The notes under the pieces are model-generated. The model worked only from the letters and a program-made list of their open reading frames with translations, searched no databases and had not been told where the DNA came from. Shown here piece by piece: positions 44,788-56,619 of a stretch of DNA of 64,000 nucleotides. The stretch is from Proteromonas lacertae (lineage: Eukaryota; Sar; Bigyra; Opalinata; Proteromonadidae), in assembly GCA_002245135.1 (NCBI GenBank), contig NGBS01000312.1, positions 62,001 to 126,000 of the forward strand, read 5' to 3'. The translations under genes and the position numbers were made by a program. Within the stretch, counting starts at the first letter, position 1. Each line of letters starts with the position of its first letter.

Positions 44788-45774
44788 GCTAATGTATATA
44801 ATATTTTGTACTTTTTGTATAGGTCACACGCAGAATCTGACGCTCCAAAGAGAAATTCTTTTACATCTACAGCTTCGAAGAAAATACTCAGTAATAAAGC
44901 AAATACGCTCAGAAAGGGTAATAAAGTCATCGCTTATATTAGTTCAATAAAAACAATTCCTAAACCATCAACCACAACACTATCTACAGCTCAAAAAAGT
45001 TCATCAACACCACTTATTGTTAAAGTAGATGAAAATGAAGATCTTCCAGAAAGATTAAAGAAAGAAGAAACTCCAAAAATGACATTTAAGAAAACTATAC
45101 CAAGAGAAAGAAGTAAAAGTATTTCAAAGGTAGAAGATAAAACTTCATCACTTTCCAACAACACTGTCATTGATAATAGTAAAAGGTCAGTTTCAAATCC
45201 AAAAACAATTAAGACTAATACTACTCATGTATCAACAATCACACCATCACCTTCTCAATCACCACCAACTGTTGATTTCACTAATAGTATACAAATAGAT
45301 AAATACACTGAAGAAAATTTCTTAATCAAATTAAATCGAAGAAGAAATTGTGAATATAAGGAATTAAAGAAATTAATTAGTAATAAAGAAAAAGATGATA
45401 AAATGATCAACGAATTATTGAATGATTCAGTTGATGCGAATACAACAGTAACTACAACTTCTACAGGCACTAATTTTGATAATAGTGTTTTATCTATCCA
45501 TGATATTGATTTATCGACTGATAGTTCTTCTTATTCGCCTATTAAAGATAAGAATTTGTTAGATGTTGCTTCTCCTACTAATAAGATTGTTGATTCTGTT
45601 AAAAATAAAGATTTAGAGGAATTTAGATCTGTTCCAAACACTCCACCAACACCACAATGTAAGCTTCCGGTTGAAGAGAAAATTACATATGAAATGGAGA
45701 ATGCCTTTCAAATACTGATGCAGTCAAGAAGAAATGCATGTTATAAATCTATTTTAAATATAACTAAGGTATAA
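44788..45774 (+). CDS. Ser/Thr-rich low-complexity protein; start codon split by an intron
   Basis: The large exon is open from 44819 to a TAA at 45772-45774, but it has no suitable ATG at its beginning. A 29-nt intron (GTATATAATATT...TTGTATAG, about 44790-44818) places AT before and G after the splice, making ATG TCA CAC GCA GAA (MSHAESDAPKRNSF). Residues are Ser/Thr/Lys-rich with SPT and TPP clusters, plus two conserved-looking segments: FLIKLNRRRNCEYKELKKLI and MENAFQILMQSRRNACYKSI, which look like a repeated helix with RRNxxYK. No family is recognised. It lies only 37 bp upstream of MCMBP in the same direction. Confidence 0.5.
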   Translation, partial: ANVYNILYFLYRSHAESDAPKRNSFTSTASKKILSNKANTLRKGNKVIAYISSIKTIPKPSTTTLSTAQKSSSTPLIVKVDENEDLPERLKKEETPKMTFKKTIPRERSKSISKVEDKTSSLSNNTVIDNSKRSVSNPKTIKTNTTHVSTITPSPSQSPPTVDFTNSIQIDKYTEENFLIKLNRRRNCEYKELKKLISNKEKDDKMINELLNDSVDANTTVTTTSTGTNFDNSVLSIHDIDLSTDSSSYSPIKDKNLLDVASPTNKIVDSVKNKDLEEFRSVPNTPPTPQCKLPVEEKITYEMENAFQILMQSRRNACYKSILNITKV

Positions 45775-45811
45775 AACTAGTAATTTAATGTTTTTTTTTT
45801 TATTTTTGAAA

Positions 45812-47091
45812 ATGGGTCATTGCAAAATTATGGACTTTTCACACCCACTTGGTATTTAAATCTCATTTATTTCATCATAGACTTAATTTGGCAGAATATA
45901 GATCCTCAAGGATCTAATAGAGATGGAACAAAATTCTTGATGGATGCTTTAAAATCTCAGAATGTAATTGATCAAGTATTTTTTGCTTCATATATTGATA
46001 TAGATCCCGATATTAACAAAAGAATACATGAAAAAAGAGAATAATAATACACTGGTTAGATACCCTTGCATGATTCAAGATATTTTTAATCCAGAAGCAT
46101 GTATTGAACTTCTTAGATGTAGAAACGATACAACAAATGAGGTAAAAATAATAAATACAAAGTACCAAGATTTTGATCCAAACATTCCAAATTACAGTTT
46201 TGAGATAGTAGAAGGTGCCTACTCCTTCAGAAATTCTGTTTATGCTACACCAATACCGGCTCAAACGCAATGGAGTATTGATTGCATAAAAGAAAGTAGT
46301 AAATCAGTTTCAAAACCAATAGAAACAGAAGTAAAAATAAATAATGAGAAAAATAGATTAGAAATAGAAGAAGATGATAATGATAATGATAATGATGAAT
46401 TAAAAACTTCAACACCTCAAAAAAGAAAGAATAACGATAATGACAATGAAACAAATCAAAGACAAACCAAACAACAATGTTCCAGAATCAAAGATGAAAT
46501 ACTATACCATCCATTATCAACAACCTCCGATTTCCCTTCATCCATTTTATATTTCTATGATGTTAATGAATGCCCATTTAAACTACATGAAGGATGTGAA
46601 ATAATTGGAATTTATTCATATATAAATAGAAATATCAATTCTCTTGAAGAAGATGGAATTGATGATGAATTTGGTGATATTATATTCAATCCATCCAGTG
46701 ATGAAGTTGGAAGAATACATGTAATTGGTTGTAGAAGATTAAACGCATCTTATCCATTGTTCAATCCATATGAATTTGTGTCTGTTACAGAATATAGTAT
46801 ATTTAATATTTTTTCTTTTTGTTTATAGAAAGTCCAGATAAATTGTTATTATATCCATCAATCCCATCTTCTATACCTTTAGAATGTGATAATATTAGAA
46901 ACTTATTAATTAATGATTTGACTGATATATTAGGAGGTGATAAATATGTTAGTTTTTATGTTTTATATAATCTGATAAGTTGTGTTTATGATAGAAGTGA
47001 TAGTGATTTGATATTTGGTAATTTTCCATTTAATATTTCTAGAATTGATGATTCAAATCTCATAACAATGATTGAAAGTGTATTATTATTA

Positions 47092-47146
<55 letters not shown>

Positions 47147-47342
47147 ATAGTATTACAAGTTAATATTGTCAAGATGTCATGTTTTAGATATGACTGTGAA
47201 TAACATGAATATTTCAAATGATTTTAAGCCATGCAAAGATGAAAAGACTAGTAGAATAACTCCTTCAATTCTTCAATGTTTTGATAAAACTCATTTCATT
47301 ATTAATGAAACGAAACTTGAACAAGGAACTTTAAATTATCAG

Positions 47343-47373
<31 letters not shown>

Positions 47374-47866
47374 ATTTAGTGGATTGAATAATTTCTCTTC
47401 TTTAGTAAGAATAATTAATCTTCAAAAGATTACAATTGATTTTGGAACATTTATGAAGAATTATGATATTAATATTCCAGTCCTTAGTTTATCTAAAAGT
47501 CCATCACTTTTAAACGGAGTTACTGCAATTCCTTATAAACCAAATACAACACCAAAATATCCTGATATTAACAATATTGATAAAATTGCTGTTTTGAATG
47601 GAATAAGATATTACCTCTCTATTATTCCTTTATTGAATTATTCTATTCCTAAGAATTTACAAAAAGATATACAAGATATATATGTGAATAAGAGAAAAGA
47701 AGGAAATGGAGTTAAAGAAGATGATTTGAACTTGTGGTTAGTTTTGAGTAGATTTGAGTGTATAAGTCATGGCAGAAATGAGTTAAGTATTGATGATTTG
47801 AAGTTTGTTATATCTTTAGAAGATGAGAGAAGAAAAAGAAATAAAGAAATATTTATCTATAAATAA
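45812..47866 (+). CDS. MCMBP: Mini-chromosome maintenance complex-binding protein
   Basis: Six exons; introns at 45852-45880, 45964-46003, 46797-46828, 47080-47150 and 47342-47379 (29, 40, 32, 71, 38 nt); 614 residues (human 642). Signatures: MDFSHPLDLIWQN, then LVRYPCMIQDIFNPEACIEL, PIPAQTQWSIDCIKE, ILYFYDVNECPFKLHEGCEI, GGDKYVSFYVLYNLISCVYD, MIESYYKLIL...LDMTVNNMN and the IVRIINLQKITIDFG block. MCMBP binds MCM3-7 and helps unload or assemble MCM hexamers. The 71-nt intron consists almost wholly of an ATT repeat. A short acidic Asn/Asp insert lies near residue 130. Very secure. Confidence 0.95.
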
Positions 47867-47944
47867 ATAAGAATTATAATTAAAAAAGTGAAATGATTTG
47901 GATATGTTTTGTTTTTTTTCTTTTAAAAACACATCTAAATTTTA

Positions 47945-49989
47945 TTATTTTACTTTATTATTTAAATTAACGATTAAAGTATCATCCAATTTCTTACAAT
48001 ATTTTTCTTTCATCTCCAAACAAAATCTATACATTTTAAATCCATGCATTATATATCCGTTAAATTCATATGGAATTGGATTTGCATATTTTGAAACTTC
48101 AATTCTATTATATTCACTATCATCATCATCATATTCACCTAATTTATTATTCTCCATACAACAATTACAAAATTCATTACTACAGTTTCTTTTATCTACA
48201 ATATAATTCCCATCTTCATCTGGACAAAATGAATGGTAATACTCTCTTCCATTAGAAATATCATTTATTTTAACATATTTTTTATTCATATAAAAATGAA
48301 ATCTATAAGCTAAAGTAACATAAACCAAGTCAGAAAGTGGAGAATTTGACATTAATTTACATATATATTTACCTCCATTAACTTCAACTAGTGGAATAAA
48401 ACTTTTCAAACAATTTATTGCTTTATAACTAAATGTCATTTTATCATTCCAATTATTGGGGATTTGTGAAACTGAACACTTTATTCTATCTTTTTCACTA
48501 CATAGAATGACGGTTAAACCATTATTTTGTATTTGAATACCAGTATCATCTTCTTTAAAATAAATTCTTATATACTTCTTTTTATTAGATATTTCTATAT
48601 GTCCAAATTTTGATATTTTTTTCTTTGGAGATGATTTTGATGTTAATAGTAATGATATATCGAATGGTGGAAACGCAGTATAAAATGTTAATAATCTATT
48701 GACTTTAACTATATTTCTATTATTATTATTATTATCATTATGGAGAATAGCTGTATTGGTAGTTGTTATATTATCATTATCTTTTACTGGTGAAGTAATT
48801 GGAGTTGATTTCTTTGATTCTATTTGGAAATTGTTTTGATATTGTTTTGATATTTCATCAATTGAATCAGAGATACTTCGAGACTATTTAATAAAAATAA
48901 AAATAAAAATTAATAGAAATTACGTTAGTCATTATATCAGTAGAACTTTTCATAAACTTTGAATCTAATATTTGTTGTATAGTAAATCTCTTTTCTTTCT
49001 AATCATATATATATATATATATATATAATATTATACCTCAACTAGTATATGTCTAATTAAATAAGATGCATCTTTACTAATGGTATTACCACTATCTGGA
49101 ATGACATAATCATATGATATAATTCTCAACATTGTTTGAGTTTTACTTTCACCTTTAAATGGATTTTCTGTTGTTAATAAATAATACCTAATTAAATATA
49201 TATATATATATATATATATTATATTATATTTTTAATTTATACATAATACATCCAACTGCCCAAATATCAATGGATTTATCATATTTATGTACTTTTGATT
49301 CCAACATTTCTGGCGATAAATACTCATATGTTCCACACACACTATTCCTTTCTTCATCTCTATGTCTTAATAATACTGCTAATCCAAAATCACCTATTTT
49401 TAATGAGTTGTTACTAGTTAAGAATAAATTAGAGAGTTTTAAATCTCTGTGAATTATGTTATTCTCATGTATATATTTTAAACCCATTAATAATTCATAA
49501 ATATAGTGTCTTGTATCTGTTTCATTGAATACACCATGTTCATGAAGTAAAGAGTATAATGTACCACTATTTACATAATATAAAAATATGATTAATACTT
49601 TGGACAGTATTCCATCACAATATTTACACTAGATTCATCAGCAAAAGCCTCCTATATAGATATTAGTTCATGGAGTAATATACATAGAATCTGACAATAT
49701 GTTTATGACGTAACATTTTATGTATTTTTATTTCATTCTCTGATTTGCTCAGGATATCTCTATGTATACTATTTCTTGTAAAAATCTTTTTAATGGCCAC
49801 ACATTTTCTAGATGAATTGTAACTACCGTTTAATAAATAATCAGACAAAGATTCAGTAGTTATATCAGCAACATAAACTACTCCAAATCCACCTTCGGCA
49901 ATAACATCTCCAATTCTGTATTTATTCTAATATTAGATTGTAATGGTAGATACATTTAATATTTTCTCGTGTGTTATCTGAAATGCCAT
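47945..49989 (-). CDS. PLK4: Polo-like kinase 4 (SAK)-type protein kinase
   Basis: About seven exons. The start [12 protein letters not shown] joins by a 27-nt intron to [20 protein letters not shown] (glycine loop). Then AIKKIF lysine, [20 protein letters not shown] with [15 protein letters not shown] (T-loop and APE), DIWAVGCIM. All catalytic residues are kept. HRDLxLSNLxLT and the short hydrophobic C-lobe end ([11 protein letters not shown]) are typical of PLK4. The C-terminal 350 residues contain [12 protein letters not shown] and strands of a divergent cryptic polo-box-like region. PLK4 starts centriole duplication. One TA-repeat intron splits AT/G inside CIM-YY (about 49194-49240). It starts 79 bp from divergent NUFIP1-like. 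Confidence 0.8.
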
Positions 49990-50068
49990 TTAAAAATTAA
50001 TAAAACAGCCACAAAAACGGATATAATTTTACAAACACGTTTGTGCAATATACAATTTAGAAAATATA

Positions 50069-51308
50069 ATGTTTAATAATTCTGCTCAACAGCCAAATCA
50101 AAACCCATACACATTCTTACCAAATTCTGGAGCTCCGTATCAGATGAATTATGCTAATTATTCATATCCTTATGGTTATCAATATCCTCCCATCCCAACG
50201 AACAATCAACAAACCACTGAATTTCATCCAGAAAACTATATGGGTTATTCATATCCTAATTTCACAAATGTTCAACCATTTACAAATTCTTATCCGCCTT
50301 TACAACCTTATCCAAATCAGCAGCAAACATATCTTCCTGTCACTAACTATAATCAAAAGACCAATTTCCATAAGTATAATTATGCAATGATTATATTGAA
50401 TTAGAACTTCAAAATATCGTTGTGAAGGATGTAACAAATCATTTCCTTCTTTTAATCATTACCAAAAACACATGAAAGCACATACAGTGTGTAATATTGA
50501 CGGATGTACTTACAGTGCAGTTCCAAAAGTGTTGGAAGAACATCAACTTTCAATTCATAAAACCACAAATATAATCAAACCAAAGAATAAAGAAAAAGAA
50601 TCAAAAAGTGGTACAGAAGAAGGAGAAGTAGGAGGAGGAGAAGAAGAAGAAGAAAATTGTAAAATAAAGATAAATAAACAATTATTGGAATTAATCCCTC
50701 CTAAATATCGATATGTTACAAAAATAGGAAATTCTCAAGAAGAAATAGAAAAATGGAAGAAAGAAAGAAGATCAAATTATCCAACAGAAGAAAATATAAA
50801 GAAAAAAGAAGAAGAAAAACAAAAGAAAAGAGAACGTGGATTACCAGAAGAAGATGAAGATGATAAGAATGAAAATAAGTATAATTTTCTTTATTTTATT
50901 ATTAATTAATATAATAGTCCAAAAAAGAAGAGAAAAATGAAAAATGAATCAGATATTAAAATACCAAGAACTACTACCAATAAAGATGGTGAAACAATCT
51001 GTGGATATTTTTATAGAGGTAAATGTAAATTAGGTAAGAGATGTGAGTATAAACATGATAAAGGGTATAGATTATGTAATTATTATGTAAATGGAAAGTG
51101 TAAAAAAGCAGATCATTGTAATTTAATCCATGATGATGCATTTAAAGAATTATTACTGAATAAGAAAAGTGATGAAGCAAAAAGAGAAACAATTAAGAAG
51201 GAGAATAAGTCGTTATTAGCAAAATTATTAGCTAAGGAAAAGCGTCATGAGAATTTAATTGTTTTACAGTGTTTACATTATATTTATGAGAATAATTTTT
51301 TCTTATAA
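50069..51308 (+). CDS. NUFIP1: NUFIP1-like protein with two CCCH zinc fingers
   Basis: Three exons, introns of 31 nt (about 50374-50404) and 39 nt; 389 residues. The N-terminal 110 residues are Tyr/Pro/Asn/Gln-rich. Then a C2H2 finger (YRCEGCNKSFPSFNHYQKHM), a second CNIDGCTYSAVP...H finger, and the NUFIP core LIPPKYRYVTKIGNSQEEIE followed by KWKKERRSNYPTEENIKKKE. The C-terminal part adds CGYFYRGKCKLGKRCEYKHD and CNYYVNGKCKKADHCNLIHD, two CCCH fingers. NUFIP1/Rsa1 acts in box C/D snoRNP assembly with R2TP. The CCCH pair is an addition relative to animal NUFIP1. Confidence 0.8.
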
Positions 51309-51573
51309 TTAAGTATAATTTCTGTTTGTTTGTGAATATTGCATTTATTGGGGTTGTTTAATATACATAATGAAATAAAGAATGTTTTATAGAATTTATA
51401 AAATAAATTGAAATGAAGTAGTTTCTAAAAATGATAAAATGTAAATGATAATGTAAATTACAATGGATTTGACGTGAAGATAAAGAGAATATAATTCTAA
51501 ATTGAGAGGGCTATAGCTAAGTAAATATAATTACAACACTTCATTTTTTTGTCAAATTAAAAAATATACAATC

Positions 51574-51966
51574 ATGTCATCGTCAGAAGAAGACCAAGAA
51601 CATTTCAACAATAATTCTAAAGATAATGAGAAATCCGAGAAAAGAAAACACAGTCATGATCAATCCACGTCAAGAAAAAAAAATCGACTGATCATAGAAG
51701 ACAGAACACTCCCTTTCTCAGATTTTGGTGAAGAGATTGATATAATCGATCCAGAACTAGAGGACATATTAAATCAAAGGTATGCGAAAAAACGAAAGAG
51801 TAGAATGATTGATGAGAGAGACAAGAAATATTTAAGACGTTATTATTTATTCAGTGAATCAGACAGTGAAGAAGAAGACATCTATAATGACTTGTATGAG
51901 TATAATCCACAACTAGTGTATATATTTCCTTTACTGAATATGGAATATACATCTTTTTGTGTGTAA
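51574..51966 (+). CDS. Small charged protein of unknown function
   Basis: A 130-residue frame: MSSSEEDQEHFNNNSKDNEK, then basic KRKHSHDQSTSRKKNRLI, a short conserved-looking patch TLPFSDFGEEIDIIDPELED, and an acidic YYLFSESDSEEEDIYND. No recognised domain. A splice (a 43-nt intron, GTGTAATTATA...TTTTAG, near 51960-52003) might replace the last residue by NYYKIYRE, so the 3' end is uncertain. The acidic, lysine-rich composition suggests a nuclear protein, but that is a guess. Confidence 0.35.
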   Translation: MSSSEEDQEHFNNNSKDNEKSEKRKHSHDQSTSRKKNRLIIEDRTLPFSDFGEEIDIIDPELEDILNQRYAKKRKSRMIDERDKKYLRRYYLFSESDSEEEDIYNDLYEYNPQLVYIFPLLNMEYTSFCV

Positions 51967-52129
51967 TTATAATTTATTCTTTTAATTGTTTTTGTTTTAG
52001 AATTATTATAAAATATATAGAGAGTAATTTATAAACAAAACAAAAATCCTTGATATAAAAAGTAAATTTTTAAGATTAATGTAATTTCCACTTTTTGCTA
52101 TTTAAAGTAAAAAGAACCTTTTTCACTAT

Positions 52130-53732
52130 TTACCAATCTTCAGCACCAGCAAGTGATTGTTGTGCTTTCTTAGCTCTTTGTTTAGCTTGTTCAGCTAAAT
52201 GTCTTTCAGCCTCTTTCTCCTTTCTTTTCTTCTGTTCTCTAAGTTCTTGAGCCTTAGCTAATTGGTCTTCCATTTCATTGATTTGAGCCAATTGTGGTAA
52301 ACTAGACTTCTCATCTGATAATAAATCTTGTTTCAATTTTCTACATAATGTTTGTCTCATAGCTATTCTTCTTCTTTCTTCATCACTGATAGTTGCTTTA
52401 GCTGCTGTCTTTGGAATTGGTTTCTTTAATTCTTCTTCTACTAATTCATCTCTTTCTTTCTTAAATTTCTCTAATTTTTGTGTTCTTTCTTCTTTCTTCT
52501 TCTCTAAGATCTTCTTTCTTTGTTCTAATAAGTATTTCTTTCGTTCTTCTAAAGCTTTTGCCATTAATGGATCTTCAGCTGCTTCTTTACTTTTTCCTAA
52601 GGTTTCACGGATCTTATGCATGTCATTGATTTTCTGCCTCATATTATTCACTTCTTGTTCTATTTTAGCAATAGTCTTTGGATCTTGTTTCTATTTTATA
52701 ATAATAATATATATATATATATACTGGTTTAGATGATGGCGCTGTTGATTTCTTTTCAATATTTTGAGCCATTTGTTGCAATCTGGCAGCTTCTTCTTTC
52801 ATCTTTTGTTGTTCAGCAATATTGTCAGCTTTAGCTTGTTTTGCCTTTTCTTTTTTACTTCCTTCTTCAGTCTATTAATAAAATAATAATATATTATAAT
52901 ATATATTATACTTTTGTGGCAATTTCAATCTCTCTTTGATGTTTTTCAGCATCTGCACTAGCATCTTCAGCTAATTGAGTGAGTTTATCAGCTTTCATCT
53001 TCATTCTATTCACTTCTTCATGAACTTGCTCTGGTGGAAGTGATGATAATTCATCTTCATGGAATTGTTGGATTACTTCAGACTATATTAATAAATAGTT
53101 TTATTTATACTTGAATAGCTAGATTTTGAGCTAAATTAATCTCAGCATCGGCAATATTGCAGTTTGCAACACATAATTCCTCATATTCTTCTAAACTCTT
53201 TAATAATAATGCTAATTCTTCTTCTTCTTGTTTCTTCATTTCTTCAGCAACAGCATTTGTTTCACCTCCTTCTTTAAGACAGCCTGCATCTTTTAATGCT
53301 CCTAAACACTCCAATTCTAATTCATTATTACGTTTAATCATCAAGTTCTTGAAGGCTAATATATTAGATACAGAACTTATTAAAAATAATACTCAGGAAA
53401 TCTTCCATAGCTAATAAAAACTTAAATACATCCTTTTGAACACCACTTTGATTTTTGCCTTTGTCACATGCTTCTAAGAATTGCTCTGGTGTAATACCAA
53501 GCATTGTCAAGTGTTGTTCTAACAAATCTTCAACCATAGAAGTAAATTTCTAGATGATATAAATACAGTATTATACTTGGTGAATTTCTGTCCAAGCTAA
53601 TGAATTCTCATCAGCATTATCAAAGAATATGCAATTTTCATCAATAAATTGATTAAATGGTATCTCCCAGGTCGGAGATTGAAATATGTTCATTACAGCA
53701 TCAAAGATCCAGTCATTACTACCATCAGCCAT
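52130..53732 (-). CDS. CFAP36: Cilia- and flagella-associated protein 36 (BART domain)
   Basis: About six exons with introns of 27-40 nt; roughly 475 residues (human 342). The N-terminal BART domain is clear: DWIFDAVMNIFQSPTWEIPF, NQFIDENCIFFDNADENSLA, WTEIHQKFTSMVEDLLEQHL and GITPEQFLEAC, then EDFLTFKNLMIKRN across a 37-nt intron. The rest is long charged coiled coil (EEALLLKSLEEYEEL, QINDMHKIRETLGKSKEA and EERTQKLEKFKKERDELVEE) rich in Lys/Glu/Gln. CFAP36/BARTL1 binds ARL3 in ciliary trafficking. Its presence implies a cilium or flagellum. The coiled coil is longer than in animals. Confidence 0.85.
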
Positions 53733-53909
53733 TGTAATCAAAAAATGAAAATTCAAAAATTAAATCAAAATAAAATTGAAACGAATAATTAAAATAAATA
53801 GAAGCATTTTCATTCTATTTTCTTTGGTTGATTCAAATTTTTGATTTTTCGTTACAAAATCTAACAGAACAAAGTACTAACAACATAAAATTCATTTAAC
53901 AGCATATAA

Positions 53910-54843
53910 TTACAACAGTGGAAGTAAACATAACGAAATGTATCTATTTTTAGAGAAATGCTGAAAAGATGACAATGTTAAATAACACTATCGATATAAT
54001 AATACGATTATATATTATATATACATTACACACAGAATTATTGGGAAAATTACATGTAGCTGTGAAAGATGAAGTTATATTAGATTGATTAAACACTTCT
54101 GTCAAACAAGATATAAATTCATATCTCTCTATTGGATCTTTGATGAATTTCTTGAACACAAACCTCATACTATCTTTATATCCTGATAATTCTTTAAATC
54201 GATCATTACTTTCTATTACAGCATTGTATTGGTTTAAAATAACCATAGCAACAGCATTCTTTTTGAATACTGATGAAAAATCACAAATATGACTGTTCTG
54301 TGGGAAGATAATACTATTTGCAGCATCTATAAAGTGAATATAAAAAAACAATTAATTTTATTTTATACTTTGTAATTCTTTTTCAAGGTTTTGTTGTAGT
54401 TCCAATAGAGCAGTTAATAAGTTGACTATATCATTCACTATACTATTTTTGTCTCTCTTTTTTAGTTTACCGTGTCTCTATTACATATATACAAAATAAC
54501 ATGAAAATACTTCTAAAACATCTTGTAGTTCTTTTATTTTTTCATTGATTTTTTGAATCCTCATTTTCTCAGATTGATTGTGAATTGCTTTACGATTAGT
54601 AACGTTTTCAGGGGATGTAACTTTCATAATGAGTGCTCCACTATTACTAGACTGAAATGGACATATCATTTGTGTTATATTAGGTCTAATAGTATCAGAT
54701 AATGAGTGAACTGGCACTGGAGTAGAGACTGATAAAGAATGCGGATTTGATATTGTTTTATTATTTATTGAGCAGATTGATGTTATGTCATCGGATACTT
54801 CCTATTTATATATTTTAGTTTATGCCAAACATACTTCATTCAT
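53910..54843 (-). CDS. bHLH-PAS-like transcription factor
   Basis: Five or more exons. Tiny first exon (MNE, 9 nt) then a 33-nt intron at 54802-54834. The bHLH is NRKAIHNQSEKMRIQKINEK with IKELQDVLE, continuing across an intron into RHGKLKKRDKNSIVNDIVNL and a leucine-rich helix. A PAS-like domain follows: FKKNAVAMVILNQYNAVIES, NDRFKELSGYKDSM, and after a 38-nt intron the strand CNCYLTLSSFQ; the TAA at 53910 ends the frame. HxxxExxRxxKIN suits E-box-type binding. Combining bHLH and PAS in one protein is common in animals but unusual in protists. It is head to head with the E2F-like gene, 78 bp away. Confidence 0.65.
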
Positions 54844-54921
54844 CAAAAACAGACAATACTCAAAAATACACTTCAATACACAATTCAGTGTATTTTCAAT
54901 TTATTTTCGAAACTATTACAT

Positions 54922-56619
54922 ATGGATATTACCTCATATTATGCTTTTGACTACCCATCAGAACACACATTTTCAATACCAGAACAACCATCTCTGTCCC
55001 AAGACTTGGCATATTCTGATCAAGATACAAATAAGGCTGATACATTAGGAATAAAATGCAGAGAGTTTATAAAATACTGTATTGTGAATATACAAAATGC
55101 TAAAGAAAATGAGATTCAACCACCAAAATATGCCACAGCTATAGGTATAATACTTATTTATGTGATGTATTAGGAGTAAAACGAAGGAGGTTGTATGATA
55201 TTATACAAGTACTTGAAGTAATTGGTATAGTATCAAGAAGAACAAATAGAACGTATAATTGGGAAGGAGTAGAACAGTTAAATAATACAATTACCAAAAT
55301 TAAAACACATAGAGACACTTACAATATAAGACGTCCGTTTGAAGTATAAATTAATTGATTTAGTTTATGTTTAATAGTATACAGTGACATTTTATGGTCC
55401 TCATTTAGGTTTAGAATTAATGGAGAATAAAGAACCTTATCATATATACTCAACAGTGGTTAAATCTGTAGAAAATCATACATCATCTACTCCAACAACA
55501 ACAACAACAGCAGCAACAACTCAATCAGTTACATCATCAACAACAACCACTACTACTGCTACAATTACTGCTACTACATCACCGTCTTCCAATATCAATA
55601 TCAACTGTTGTACAGATGATATAAAATATGATGATAGTAGTAATAACATAAATTCAAATAATAATAATAATAATGAAATCAATCCAATAATCGCAGATAA
55701 TAATTATTGTTTAATCCAACCAAATGATATAATAATAGCAATAAATAATAGTCCCTTAATAGGTAAATCATATGGAGAGAATTTAAATGTTTTGACCAAA
55801 TATATTGCTCCAATTAGTATTGAATTCCAACATCCACTCATATTTAATGGAAATATTTGGGGTGATAGTAGTGGAACAAAATTGCCATTATTAACTGATT
55901 TAACTAGAAGATTATTGTCGTTATTTATATATCAACCTTGTACTGAAATATTCTATTTAAAAGATATAGCGATTTTGTTTTTAAAGATGATAAATGGTGA
56001 AAGTAGTAGAACATCTTCAACTTCTGCCATTTCTACCACAAATAATAATACCATTATATCAAATATATCATCATCATCATCAACAACAACAACAACAAGA
56101 ACAACCAATATAATATCAGATGATAGTTCAATAAATCAGACAAACACCAATAAAGGAGGAACAAAAATAAAATATATCGAAACTCGTTTATATGATGTAG
56201 TAAATGTATTAAATAGTATAGGAATAATTGAGAAGTGTAATGCTAAAAAACAACGAGGTCAAAGCTTAGGAATTCGATTTACAGGTTGTCACAATATAAA
56301 TTTAAATAACAATAATGAAATATATTGTAATGAATCAAATCATATTAGATTAAAGCATAATATAGCAATGTCTCCTATTAATAATAATAATAATAATGTA
56401 AGTAGTATAATATCTACAATTCAACAACAACAATGTAATATGCCTGAAAAGAAAAGAAGAAAAGTATATTATATATAATATTTTAATGAATAATAGATTG
56501 ATCCTTGGAAATGTAAACATTGTCTTTATATAAATAAATTCACTTTTCCTGCTTGTGCGAAGTGTACAGAGAGTTGTGATAATTATGATGAATGTAAAGT
56601 AAATGAAGAAGAAATATAG
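54922..56619 (+). CDS. Atypical E2F-like factor with PDZ-like domain and RanBP2 zinc finger
   Basis: Four exons, 54922-55144, 55174-55343, 55378-56463 and 56497-56619; introns 29, 34, 33 nt; 533 residues. First E2F DNA-binding half: CREFIKYCIVNIQ..., GVKRRRLYDIIQVLEVIGIV, SRRTNRTYNWEG. Next a PDZ-like segment: YTVTFYGPHLGLELMENKE, STVVKSV, a Ser/Thr/Asn loop, then IQPNDIIIAINNSPLIGKSY and PISIEF. Then the second E2F half: LPLLTDLTRRLLSLFIYQPC with an inserted low-complexity loop, ETRLYDVVNVLNSIGIIEKC. Last, DPWKCKHCLYINKFTFPACA-KC, a RanBP2-type finger (CxxC, CxxC). Tandem DBDs recall E2F7/8 repressors, which need no DP partner. The PDZ and finger are not known to me in any E2F. Confidence 0.75.

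Noticed and set aside
54481-54717. Treating the bHLH exon as the whole gene.
   Set aside because: Short introns join it in frame to an upstream first exon and to the PAS-like exons, and the stop moves to 53910.
55384-56478. Treating this frame as a separate gene from the upstream E2F exon.
   Set aside because: The 34-nt intron 55344-55377 joins NIRRPFE to YTVTFYG in frame, and the two DNA-binding halves belong together as in E2F7/8.
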